This document shows positions 12,901-22,274 of a stretch of DNA of 64,000 nucleotides, piece by piece. Made by a program: the position numbers and the translations under genes. The notes under the pieces are model-generated. The model made no database searches, was not told where the DNA came from, and saw only the letters and a program-made list of their open reading frames with translations. Source of the DNA: Patiria pectinifera (Eukaryota; Echinodermata; Asteroidea; Valvatida; Asterinidae); the NCBI GenBank assembly GCA_029964075.1, contig CM057146.1, forward strand, positions 12,171,501 to 12,235,500. The letters are read 5' to 3'. Every line of letters starts with the position of its first letter. Position 1 is the first letter of the stretch.

Positions 12901-15900
12901 CAGGAACAATATAAAACATGTAAAATGATTCCTGTTATAACGCTATTCACCTTGGAGTGTCAGATTCTTCGCGGATTTGATGAAAACCGCAAGGAGCGGC
13001 GCGGTCTGCCCACTAACGCCACGTGGTCGCACACACCATCACACACACAGTGGGTGTACGTACGGTACATGTACATACATGTACTGTACACATACGTGCC
13101 GATATGCTTGTAGTGTTCTGGGCATATCCAACGGGTCCGGGTACAGACGGTGATGGACTTTTTGTGTCCCCCTCCGAAACAGTGACCAATCTACAACTCA
13201 GTGTTCAGTTGTTTGTGCATTATTTTCAAACTCTAATCTTGAAAGTTCTTTCCATGATTGTGTCCACCCATGGTTTTTTATGTCTCCAATTAAGTTTTAG
13301 ATCCAAGAAAGTTTAGAACAGTTTGTCCGAAACCCATGATTTTTTTTAACAAATTGTTTATGATGATTAATCTCATGTTTTGGGCGGGATGTGAAAAAAA
13401 CGTAACATGTCCGTCTGGTTCAATGTATACGTGTCGCAGTTTGACTTCAGCAAAAAAACAAAAACCCTTTTACAATGCAATAACTATACGTGGTCAGTGA
13501 CTAGCCTTCTGCACACTGTGTTGTACATTTGTACACCCATATTGTAAGGCCGACTTTACACTTCTCAGCCACACTGTATTCCTGCTGCATGAATGAGCGC
13601 CTGGAATGGAGGCCACATGCTCATAGCGCAACTTCCGCCCAGCGCAGTCGAGCCACGAGCACGTGTGTGCGTTTTGCATACAGTGGGATTGTGTTGTGTG
13701 TGCATGAAGCTTAGGTTGTACGGTTTTCTGATTCGTCGCTGCAAGAGAGAAGTAGGGATAACGTTTTCCAGATTCGTTTGTAAAATCATTTTAAATGTTT
13801 AAAGTTTTCCATGTTAATGTTGTAACAGTTAATTTGAGATGTTTTTGGTGAAGTTGGAAGATGAAAATACCGGTATGAAATGCTAGCTGCCCGAGTATAA
13901 AGCAGCTCAGGAAAAAATCAACCGTAGTCCGTAGTCGGTCTGCTCCAGGGTCGTTCAAGACTTCGTAGATTTTTTTTCGTAGATTTTTTTGCGTTGGTTA
14001 AGCGACACATTCGGCCCTCAAAATTGTTCCAATGTTCAACTAAAATCCTTCTGTTCAGTTATAGGTTATACATGTTTTGTAAACTTTCATATTTTCAAAT
14101 TTAAAAATAACTCCGTAGATTCCATGATTTTCTCAACTGTCTTATTCGACTTTATAAACAGAAATGTTTCATTATTTTGTGTATATGGCAACAGAATTCA
14201 TTCTCCCCATTTTGAAACGAACAATATGATTTTGATGGAGGTGTACAACAGAAGAATCACAGGCTTTTAATACATGTTACATGATGTATAGTCCGACCCG
14301 TACATTCATCATACATGTACATGCATGTACGTGTATGTGTGTACATGTACATACATGTATTTTATACAGTACATGTACGTGTGCACATGTATTTGTACAT
14401 GTACATGTACGTCGGTTACAGCGCTGTGCGGTTATAACGCTCGGTTCAGCTCGGTCCCTTTGAGAGCGCTATAACGGGAATCTACTGTATCCGCTTATTG
14501 TATGCTTTCGTAAAAAGTACCCGGATGACTGCAATATAATTTCAGTAAAAGTACCCGGATGAGGACAGTATTATTTTTATATTATCTTCATCCCGGCATT
14601 TTAAAATTTTACTGGTTCCCGCTCAGTGGAGAGCTTAGAAAGTCACAGTTGTTAGCCAGTGAAAAGAGTGTAGCACGCGGTACCATCCCAAGAGCACGCA
14701 GGGTCAACAACCACAAATGGTAACTGGAGCGCCGTGAAATTTGCTTCGCTAAGCAAAGAATAATTTTACGAAATGTTTAGAAATCTATTTCTTGCGGATC
14801 AAGTCAGCCTGATATAAATTATAATATTGGATGGCGTTCTTTTTTGGGGGACACAAGAATATATTGCACTCGCTATAACAATATTGCCAGGCGGCCGATC
14901 CCGCGGGCTCGGTGGTCAAACGGTGAGACGTTTGTACTAGAAAGCAGGAGGTCGTGGAGGTAGCACACTGAGTATACAGTGTTTATACTTGTAAAGGGCA
15001 AAACCTAATATTGAATATTGCACTCGTCAATATTGTTGCAGCTCGTGCAATGTACTCCTGTGTCCCTCTCAAAGCCATCCAACATTATGTAATTATCACC
15101 CTTATTTTCCGTAGCGAGAGATCAAAGAAAGGAGGACTAATGAGCGAGCCATGCAGGGTCGTGTTCAGGAGCAGCGGCAGGTGAACGCCCGCGCCAGACG
15201 GTACTATGATGAGTTCCAGCTGCGGGCCAAGTCACGCATGGTCAAGAGACGCACCAGGGAAGAACAGGTCAGTGTACACTTCCTATCAATTCGGGCAATT
15301 CACAATGCAGAGTGCCACCAAGAGTTTGCATTGGAGAGTCCATTTTTCAAATTTACGGTCGACAAAAAATGGCCCATTTGAATCAGTGTCAGTAGACAAC
15401 TTGACCTATGTTATAGATTGGGGCATAGCATTCTGCCGCCTTACAAAAACAAGGTATGGATCAAAAGCAAAGAAAAGAGCAGATTCAGATACTTGAATCA
15501 TACGCTTACGAAACTACTGACTTGGGAAAAACGAACAATTTCAAATGTGCCGCGCTGCGAATTTGTCGACCGTCTCCCACAATGCACTGAAAAATGAAGT
15601 CTCCATGGCAAACTCATGGTGGCGCATGCATTGTGAATCGCCCAAATTTATAATTTATGAGCCATTCTATAAATTTAGGGACCAAGTGTGCCATTTGTCC
15701 TGTCCATGTTACCTTGGTACTTTGTAATTTACCATTCAAGTATCATAAAGAACAACTTCAAACAATTGTATTTTATTGTTGGGTAGACTTTTTTGCTATA
15801 CATAAAGTCACTCTTGGAGGACGACTGCATTAAGGAGTGCATCAGAATGATTAAATTGTAGGTGTCAGATGAAGGACAGGAAAAAATATAATCCAAACTT

Positions 15901-18900
15901 TATAGAACGGCCCTTATATACAGTTTATCTTGAGCAACTGGTAAAATGATGTTGTCTCTGAGCATGCTGAGCAAATGAAAATCAATTGCAGTAAATTTCC
16001 CTTGTCGGGGACAAAATCATCAAACTGTTCTAGTATACAAATACAACATGGTTTGTGGGGAAATAGTGAAAACTAATGACCCCGAGGTGTTGGATGATAG
16101 TCCCAATCATCCAACACCGAGGGGTAATTTGTTCTCACTTTTTCCCCACAAAAACATGTTGTATTTGTTTTACTATACCTCATAAATATTCATCAGGCAG
16201 CTGCGGTCTTTCATTTGTCCATTTCACCATGTTTTATATCGTGCAGTATTTGGATAGTGAAACATTATTTTAATTTAAGGAGACAGACCGAATAGAAAGT
16301 TAATTTTGTGTCATTTAATAACTTTAACATTCACGCAAATCACTGCATTTGTTTTTTATTGTGTAAAATTTCACCCACTTTCTCCTCGGTTAAATCGCAA
16401 AGCGAGCACCACCGGTCGCCATTTTGATGTACGCCGTTAAAGACTGGCACATGCAATTGTCCTCACTGGTGTTCTCCACGGTACACATGTAAAGTACATG
16501 CGTCGTTGGTAAAGGGGTCACACTGTACTGGAACAAATCTAAGGCTGCGACCCAGGTGTGTGATAGTACCTCCCTGGTTTTTGTGCGTCACGCGCGTGTA
16601 CGAAGACGCAGGGTGATAGTAAAAACTTTCACACGGTTAAGTTGCTGGAATGGACTAATGAAATGCCGCGGTTGCCTGATGAATATTTATGAGGTATAGT
16701 AAAACCAAATATTACCCGAATAAGACCGCAGTTGCCGAGTGGTGTTGTATAGGACTGTGTAATTTTCTCTGAGAATCTGAGATGTAATTGCAGTAAAGTG
16801 TCCTGCTAAGGGACAATTTAATGACATTAAACTGTTCTAGAACCAAATAATACCCGAATAAGACTGCAGTTGCCAAGTGGTGTTGTATATGGACTATGTA
16901 CTCTTCTCTGAGAAGATGAGATGTGATTGCTGTAAAGTGCCCTGCTCAGGGACAATGACATCATACTGTTCTAGAACCAGATTTTGCCTGTATAAGGCCA
17001 TTTCTAAAGGATGTTGTGTTTGAACTGTGCAATTAGTCCAACAATTGAACGTGCAAATGTAAATTTTCAAGACACGTGCCAAATTGAAACAGATCACTGT
17101 ATCTTGTCTCCTTTTGTGAGCAGATTTTCAAGAAGCTCTTCGAAGATGGGCTGAACATCCAGAAGGCTCGCATCAGTGACCTGAGGAAGTATGCACGGGA
17201 GAAACGTGAGGAGTCAGCGAAGCGACAGCAAGATGAGATCGACTCACTAGAGAACTAGTATCCTTATGATATAACACACAGTAGCATTGCAATATACACA
17301 CGATATCATTAGAATATTATACATGCTATCTTTCAAATATGTGACCTGCTCTGTCAAAAGCAGACGCTTCTGGGCAGAGGTTGAAATTGAGATAGGGCCA
17401 AAAAACGCTGTGGGGGTGATTTTTTTTCTATTTTCTAATTTTTGCATATTTGTAATTTCGAGCATGTCTAAAATATACTATAAAAGTTTGAAACCCTAAT
17501 TTGATCTCTATTTATAGTATTTTTGATGATTTGTTCAGGTATATCAGTTAAAGAAATGTCTGTTTTGTGATGTTTGTGTCCATTTTCTCTGTTTTCTACT
17601 TTTCGACCCAATGAACTTCAAAATAGCATAACTCTGCCCAGGAATGACCGGTTTCAAAAATTAAACCACCTATTAAATGGAAACAGAACATATTTTAACA
17701 ATATGCAAAAATCTCATTTTTGACCTTATGCCCCGAAAAGTCTGATTTTGACAGAACAGGTCGCATATTGCACACGCCATTAGATTAAGAGAGGACACTT
17801 TTTTTACCAGCTTTCAGAGCCTCTTAGACAGGACACACAATGTGTGCCTGCTGGCGTTTGTTTCAGGTGTAAATCGAGGACACACACGTGCAAGATCATC
17901 GATGAATCGAACTATTGCCAAAATTGTGCGAGTTGGCCACACCCCTTAGACAACCCTATGGAATTTTTGTACCCTAAGTTTTGTCTCAGATGTTGCGCGT
18001 TTCGCGTCCGTTTGTATATCATGTAATTGGACAATATTTCACAAACTGTGTTGACGTGATTCTAACACGATTCTACAGCGATGGGTCAATTGAGGACAGG
18101 AACTAAAACGAGGACTGCTTCGGTTAGAAATGTGTACAAAACCAATGAGAGCTGTTGCAAAAAAGTATAAACAAAGGAAAAGGGAAGAGGAACAATAGAA
18201 AATCCTCGATTTACACCACAAACAAACGTACTGGTTCGCGCACGAGAGACAGAAGGTACGCAGGACTACTGTTATTCTGAATGTAGACAAAGCCATAGCG
18301 TCCTCCCATAAGCATCAGGTGTCCTCGGCAATGTGTTTGAATGTCACTCCAAGTGCTCCCTTCCTTAACGTTGAGAGGGTACCTGTGCACAGAGCCTATA
18401 CATTGCATGTAGTGTTAAACTATGGGTGCGTTCATTTAGCTCACCTGGGTTGACATGGGTAAGGCAGACGGGTCAGCCTCGACATCCGTGCTAATCCAAC
18501 GTTCAACCACGGGCCATCACGATCCTCACGTGACGCCGTTAGCCGTGGCTGTAGCCACTGAAAAAAAACACGTTCGGGATTGGGTCTTAGTTTGAGATTT
18601 ACTGCTTTTTAGTCCATTTCAAAACTCAAAAAAGTTGGGTTGAAATTATAGCCTCAAAAGTTGCAATGTACCCAATAAATGATTACCTTTTGACTTAAAA
18701 TAAAGTCAACTATAAAGACCACTTGAGATTTCCGCTGTCCGGCCGTCATATTTGTCGGTTTCTAGGGAATGAACAACGCATGCGTGACGTACTTCCACCA
18801 CTGACTCTGCTCCATGAGCAGGGTCTGTGGTGGCTGACCCGGGTGAGCCCCGAGAATGACGTCAGAGCTAATCCAATGGCACGGGGCTGACCCGTGTCAA

Positions 18901-20847
18901 CCCTGGTGAGCTAAACGAATGCACCCACTACTACTTGTAGTGTTGGTCAGATACCAAGCTGAATACAAATGCTGGACGTAATAGACTTCTTCACTTTTTT
19001 CAGACCTGTTGTCCGTGTATTCTTGTGAGTCCATTTAGTTACTAGTCAGCTATTTAGATACTTGTTAACTTTTGGTTCAGCCTAAAATGAGTCTGAACTG
19101 ATAAAAAAAAGAGAGAAAAAACCTCCGCTCGCCCTCCCTCCAGTAGATCAGTACATGTATCACACGTAGGCAAACTTTGCTAGATATGCGTCAGATTTTG
19201 TTGATTCTACATTTCCTTAACCTCTGTTGCTCCAGCTATCGCAATCAGTTCAGTATGCTTGCAGAGGCCATTGCCAAGGAGAGATATGAGCTGCAGACGA
19301 GGGACAAAGCACAGACAAAGGTGAGCACTTGCTTAGTCTGTCCCTCTGATAGCTAGCAAATGTTTTAATTAATTATTATGATTATGATTGAATTTTTCTG
19401 ATAATGAAACCATTCCTCAAACAAGAAACCTGTAGAGAGAAGACAATGAGAAGAAATGACAGTTTTAGAGGTGGGAGGAAAACCCCAGAAGAATATTCTT
19501 CGGGAAAACCCACGGAATCAGGTAGGGACTGAAGACCCAATTCACATGTGGTCCGGGCAGGAATCGAACCCGGGCCATAGTGATGAAAGGCGAGGAAAGC
19601 TAACCTGACTCCCCTGACTCAAATGTAAAGGGGTCAAGCTAGTGAACCATTTTCTCTCGCAGTTACTGCTGTGGTTGGAAAGATAAAGTTTTGGTGTAAA
19701 TATACAGAAGCAAAACCAACGGCAACTTTTCCGTAACTGTTGTTGACTTTGCTCCTCTTCATAAGAGGAGCACAGTCAACAACAGCTGGAGTGCCGTGGC
19801 CTAAGGCCAAAAAAAAAAAGTCTCCGGTTTCTGGTATGCGCGCGCGTCGCCGTAGCCATGCGCGTCGGCAAAATGAAAAAGGTTTTTTTTTCAATGAAAG
19901 ATGATGTCTCAAAACCGCCAAAGTCACTGGTTTGACTGGAATCCTGCTGCTGCACAATTTTAACGTGTTTTTAGATTGGGTTATGGTCGAGAATAAGCTT
20001 TATGTGGCCTCTCTGGACTCCCATATATTTGCACTAAGTTTAGGCGGGCACCATTTGCAGTCATCAGCCGACATTTGAAGCAAAACAATCAGGTAAAAAA
20101 AAAAAAAAAAGCCGCGTCGCCGCACCACTTTTTGGGCAAGCTCCATACCAGAAACCGGAGACTTTTTTTTTTGGGCCTAATGGTCTGGAGCATTGAATGT
20201 GTGGTCTACGGGGTAATTCGGCAGGTTGTGGGTTCGAGTCCAATCCGGGGTTATACATGTAGTGCGCGTGCCCTTGAGCAAGGCGCTTTGTCATTCATTG
20301 CTTCTGTCCACCCAGGAGTAGATGGGTACCTGTGAGGGCAGCGTTGGTGTTCCTAAGAGAGCAATAAAAAAATGGAACATTCGCAATGATCCAATGAGAA
20401 TAACACCAGTTTTCAATGGAAATATATACCATTCCATATTGGAACACCTTTCAACAAAAAAAACAGGTGCTTCCACAGGGGAATGTTTAGCAATGCAAAC
20501 CCATGGAACAGTTTGCTCTACCTTGGAACATCTGGGGAACATAGCATGCTCCCCCGTGGTTTAAGATTCTGCTTGGGAAAAGCTGTGTTCCACGCAAAAT
20601 GTCCTGAAACCAAAGGAAATTGTCCAAGTTGAAACACTGCCTTTTGTTCATGCTTTTTTTTTTTGGCTTTGCTTTGCCTTAGGTTATGGAGGGGATGAAG
20701 AGAGACATGAGGCGGAAGATGGAACGAGAGGTCAGGGACTTCCAGGAGCAGATGTACCGAGACGAAGACACAGAGTACTTCAGGCAGCTGGAGGCAGACA
20801 GAATGAGACGGGAGCTACAGATGGCAACCTACAAGACAACAATTTAA
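963..20847 (+). CDS. CEP95: CEP95-like gene, exons 8-20 only (left arm copy, 5' part outside window)
   Basis: Exons: 963-1103, 2482-2762, 3911-4029, 4769-5129, 6831-6923, 7367-7436, 8457-8564, 10802-10971, 11690-11764, 15115-15267, 17124-17257, 19236-19320, 20683-20847. Each has the same length and phase as its counterpart in the right-arm gene and all are in frame: 1955 nt, about 652 codons including the stop. Scattered replacements separate the copies, for example TARNRLG versus TTRYRLG in exon 9, several changes in exon 11 (IIEDP versus VIDDL), and KREES versus KREAS in exon 18. No inactivating change was found in the visible exons. Exons 1-7 should lie left of base 1 if this is an allele. 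I infer it is the other haplotype of the same locus; a true paralogous inverted copy is the alternative. Confidence 0.85.
1171..1530 (-). mobile_element. tRNA-headed SINE (family A), left arm
   Basis: Reverse-oriented copy of the family at 61540-62383: (ATT)n tail near 1171, the aagcgctttacatcg region, and a degraded tRNA head near 1450-1530. It lies in the intron after CEP95 exon 8. Confidence 0.7.
1664..1735 (+). repeat. tRNA-like SINE head
   Basis: gggtccatagttcagttggt starts a tRNA-like 5' half with an A-box; ggggttcagatg is a weak B-box. No acceptor-stem pairing or intact tRNA fold is evident, so this is a SINE remnant, not a tRNA gene. Mirrored at 46495-46566 on the minus strand. Confidence 0.5.
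3323..3466 (+). repeat. 72-bp tandem repeat, two units (left arm)
   Basis: cgaccctatttttaggccgc ... acaaaaatat occurs twice. The right arm has one unit (44800-44865). Confidence 0.8.
4070..4465 (+). mobile_element. tRNA-headed SINE (family C), left arm
   Basis: Head tggtcaaatggttacggtgt and B-box gggttcaaatcc, a middle shared with family B (cgtaaagccataggtcccgt), and tail gcgctatataagactcctgt plus ATT. It sits in the intron after CEP95 exon 10. Confidence 0.75.
5152..5638. mobile_element. TTAA-flanked fold-back element, left arm
   Basis: 487 bp, almost entirely two arms of about 230 bp around a loop of about 20 bases (cccgatgcagagtagcatat, near 5390). Ends AGAGGTTGTGGAATGCTC; TTAA on both sides (5148-5151, 5639-5642), as for piggyBac or Kolobok elements. 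It starts only 22 bp after the CEP95 exon 11 donor. Confidence 0.88.
6244..6652. mobile_element. pogo/Tigger-like MITE, left arm only
   Basis: 409 bp, imperfect terminal repeats CAGTGGAACGCCGCTATAAC / CAGTAGAACGTCACTATACC, TA target duplication (6242-6243, 6653-6654). The right arm has a clean empty site at about 42013. Confidence 0.85.
7885..8100. mobile_element. hAT-like MITE, left arm only
   Basis: 216 bp. Terminal repeats CAGTGTTGTAGTCGAGACC and its complement; near-perfect 8-bp duplication GCAAGCAT / CCAAGCAT (7877-7884, 8101-8108). Subterminal tandem motif 'tggtcttgtg'. Empty site in the right arm near 40758. Confidence 0.88.
8805..9760 (+). mobile_element. CR1/L2-type LINE 3' fragment, left arm, interrupted
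   Basis: Encodes the C-terminal end of a non-LTR reverse transcriptase ORF ([44 protein letters not shown]) and then a 3' tail ending ttattatgaattattatta. Split by an inserted element at 9191-9604. Relative to the right copy it has a reading-frame loss around 'gtatcaagagctattagaag' (8870-8900). 5' truncated, as usual for LINEs. Confidence 0.85.
9191..9604. mobile_element. non-autonomous DNA transposon in the LINE, left arm only
   Basis: 414 bp with short terminal repeats ACCCTGGGC / ACCCTGCGC. The right arm reads straight through the site (about 39660). The target duplication is unclear, at most 1-2 T. Confidence 0.7.
9891..10546. mobile_element. AT-rich DNA transposon-like element, left arm only
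   Basis: 656 bp. Terminal repeats CATAGCTGCCAACTATT / CATGGCTGCCAACTTTT, flanked by TTTATA (9885-9890, 10547-10552). Empty site TATAAA at 39375-39380 in the right arm. Subterminal attacgaaaa motifs. The family is not recognised. Confidence 0.8.
11041..11579. mobile_element. long fold-back element in the intron after exon 15, left arm
   Basis: Arms of about 200-230 bp (cagccactgcacagc..., gtgcggtgaatttttgctga) flanking a spacer; the inner arms end at aagattaactagccaatga near 11249 and its complement at 11400. The right-arm partner is 38344-38885. Confidence 0.8.
11874..11992 (-). mobile_element. SINE family D fragment, left arm
   Basis: acagttttagaggtggagga to cacagtgatggaaggcaagg matches part of family D. 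It follows CEP95 exon 16. The right-arm partner is 37922-38043 (+). Confidence 0.55.
12736..14487. mobile_element. pogo/Tigger-like non-autonomous element, left arm only
   Basis: 1752 bp. Terminal repeats CAGTAGATTCCCGTTACAGC / CAGTAGATTCCCGTTATAGC; TA on both sides (12734-12735, 14488-14489). The right arm shows the uninterrupted site near 37200. Contains further gcgct/taacgct repeats inside both ends and a gtacatgtacat-rich block (14310-14415). No transposase-like frame seen. Confidence 0.9.
14829..15080. mobile_element. MITE next to CEP95 exon 17, left arm
   Basis: Inverted ends ggatggcgttcttttttggg / ggatggctttgagagggac, inner caatattg pairs. It ends 35 bp before exon 17. The right partner is 36717-36938. 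Confidence 0.7.
15290..15650. mobile_element. fold-back MITE after CEP95 exon 17, left arm
   Basis: Inverted arms from 'tcgggcaattcacaatgc' near 15291 to 'gcattgtgaatcgcccaaat' near 15640, about 110 bp each. The right partner is 36145-36514. Confidence 0.75.
16034..16700. mobile_element. composite fold-back element, left arm only
   Basis: About 660 bp. The first 160 bp is a near-perfect palindrome (tatacaaatacaacatg, centre near 16103). A second inverted pair follows (ttttactatacctcataaat at 16172 and its complement near 16690). The right arm lacks it at about 35775-35780. Confidence 0.75.
16705..16985 (+). repeat. tandem repeat of about 130 bp, left arm
   Basis: The unit 'aataccCgaataagaccgcag...gacatcaaactgttctagaac' recurs two to three times. 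In the right arm it is at 35484-35780, where a 33-bp sub-unit (gaatagttttgatgtcattg) is also doubled. Confidence 0.65.
17337..17768. mobile_element. MITE after CEP95 exon 18, left arm
   Basis: Terminal repeats ATATGTGACCTGCTCTGTCA / ATATGCGACCTGTTCTGTCA, about 430 bp. It begins 80 bp after the exon 18 donor. The right partner is 34662-35093. Confidence 0.8.
17856..18228. mobile_element. fold-back MITE, left arm
   Basis: Ends GTTTGTTTCAGGTGTAAATC / GTTTGTTTGTGGTGTAAATC. The right partner is 34205-34575. Inside is agctctcattggttttgtac, also found at 47505-47525. Confidence 0.7.
18424..18926. mobile_element. hAT-like MITE, left arm
   Basis: Terminal repeats GGGTGCGTTCATTTAGCTCA / GGGTGCATTCGTTTAGCTCA, about 500 bp. 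Flanks actat and actac suggest a degraded target duplication. The right partner is 33568-34005, about 65 bp shorter. Confidence 0.78.
19369..19620 (-). mobile_element. SINE family D copy in the intron after CEP95 exon 19, left arm
   Basis: Contains gaatcgaacccgggc (B-box on minus strand), the ttttagaggtgggaggaaaa body and an AT-rich tail at 19369. The right-arm partner is 32878-33125 (+). Confidence 0.7.
19805..20177. mobile_element. PIF/Harbinger-like MITE, left arm copy
   Basis: 373 bp. Terminal inverted repeats GGCC(C)AAAAAAAAAA then GTCTCCGGTTTCTGGTAT; 3-bp direct repeat TAA at 19802-19804 and 20178-20180, the target size typical of PIF/Harbinger. Inserted into a SINE head. Non-coding. 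Confidence 0.85.
20178..20345 (+). mobile_element. SINE family A 5' part, split by a Harbinger-type MITE, left arm
   Basis: ggtctggagcattgaatgtg, then B-box ggttgtgggttcgagtcc and tccacccaggagtagatggg. Its first bases (gtgccgtggcc) lie at about 19788-19801, on the far side of the MITE at 19805-20177. The right-arm partner is 32165-32312 (-). Confidence 0.7.
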
Positions 20848-21576
20848 TGAAGGACCTTCCAGAAAAAAGGAGCAGATGTACCAAGATGAAGACAGGCAGC
20901 TGGAGGCAGACAGAATGAGACGGGAGCTACAGATGGCAACCTACAAGACAACAATTTAATGAAGGACCTTCCAGAAAAAAGGAGCAGATGTACCAAGATG
21001 AAGACAGGCAGCTGGAGGCAGACAGAATGAGACGCGAGCTACAGATGGCAACCTACAAGACAACGATTTAAATGAAGGACCTTCCAGAAAAAAAATTATT
21101 GAGAAGCTGGATGCGTGTCGGGAGATGTTTAGATGGTCGCTGATTGAACAAGTGGTGTTGGTCAAGACCATTACTTGAAAGGCTTTCAAGAAAATGATCT
21201 AGAAGCTGGAGGTCTTTCAGATGTACAGAGAGTTGCATTTAATAACATGGAAGCTTTCAATGAAATTCTACCAGACATGATTTGGGGAGTCTCCAAAAAA
21301 ATGAATTAGAAACAGAACGTCTATGACTTCCAGGAGCAGATGTACCAAGATGAGGACAGGCAGCTGGAAGCAGAGAGAATGAGACGGGAGATACAGATGT
21401 CAACCAACACGACAACAATTTAATTGAAGGGCCTTCAAGAACAAGTCATCGGAGGGCTGAGCTCTGTGATTACCAGGAGCAGCTGTATTGAGATGAGGAG
21501 AGCTCCTGATCGCATCCCACAAGGCATTTATTTTGGGAAGGCCTTCAAGAAAATAATTTAGAACAGTGGTTTTCAC
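20848..21576 (+). repeat. tandem and decayed duplicates of CEP95 terminal exon, left arm
   Basis: After the exon 20 stop, a 112-bp unit with the exon 20 C-terminal coding bases (gaagacaggcagctggaggc ... acaatttaatga) is repeated: starts at 20841, 20953 and about 21064 for the shared aatttaatga point. More divergent relatives follow at about 21180-21300, 21310-21430 and 21440-21570. The repeats lack their own splice acceptor and the [17 protein letters not shown] reading ends in a stop each time. The right arm has one fewer close copy. Confidence 0.85.
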
Positions 21577-21890
21577 CGCCCGCCTTGATTTTCACTCCCG
21601 CCCCGATTTTGTTTATATTTTATATTTTTTTCTAAAAGTATGTTTTTTCCTGAAAAAAAATTATTTTCCAGACAAGTTTCTCACCAAATCCACAGGCACA
21701 GTCGCATGATTTGCACGCAAACCTTGTGCACGACATACTCAGCACATCACACGAATTCACAGTGCTATAATGCATACGTCATCGTCTAGTCAAGAACCAT
21801 GACGAGTGCGCGTGTTGTACAGTACTCGTGGTCGTAAAGTTTTTAAAGTCAATGCTTGACATCTAGCTGGCATGGTAAGGGTAGGCCAAT

Positions 21891-22270
21891 AAGCCATTTG
21901 CGTGTTAAATTTGAATAAAATCTGGAACGCTTACTTAATACAATGCTTTGCACGTTTTAACCTAGCATTCTCCCCACCAAAGAGACTGTTACTATATCAC
22001 GTGATTCGGGGCAAGCCTTATGCTAGCAACCCCCATCTCCGGCATGGTCTGGTGTCTTTGTGCCATTCTCACCCATTGTGAACGATGTATTGGTGCTGAG
22101 CGTCTCTTACGTAACTATGCAAGAGCTTGCCCCGAATCATGTGATTAGCAACAGTGTCTTTGGTCTGGAGAATTCACAGTTAAAATGTGCCAAGCATTCT
22201 GAGCAAGTCATTGTACCAGACGTTTTTCAAATGTAAATCCCAAAGGGCATAGGTTACTCGCAAATGGCTT
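21891..22270. mobile_element. MITE with a nested palindrome, left arm only
   Basis: 380 bp. Ends AAGCCATTTGCG / CGCAAATGGCTT with AT on both sides. The right arm is empty near 29833. Inside, 21997-22145 is itself an inverted repeat (cacgtgattcggggcaagc). Confidence 0.75.
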
Positions 22271-22274
22271 ATTG

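Noticed and set aside
17247-17259. In-frame TAG as the end of the CEP95 protein
   Set aside because: TA|gt is a splice donor in phase 2, and exon 19 continues the conserved LENYYRNQF sequence.
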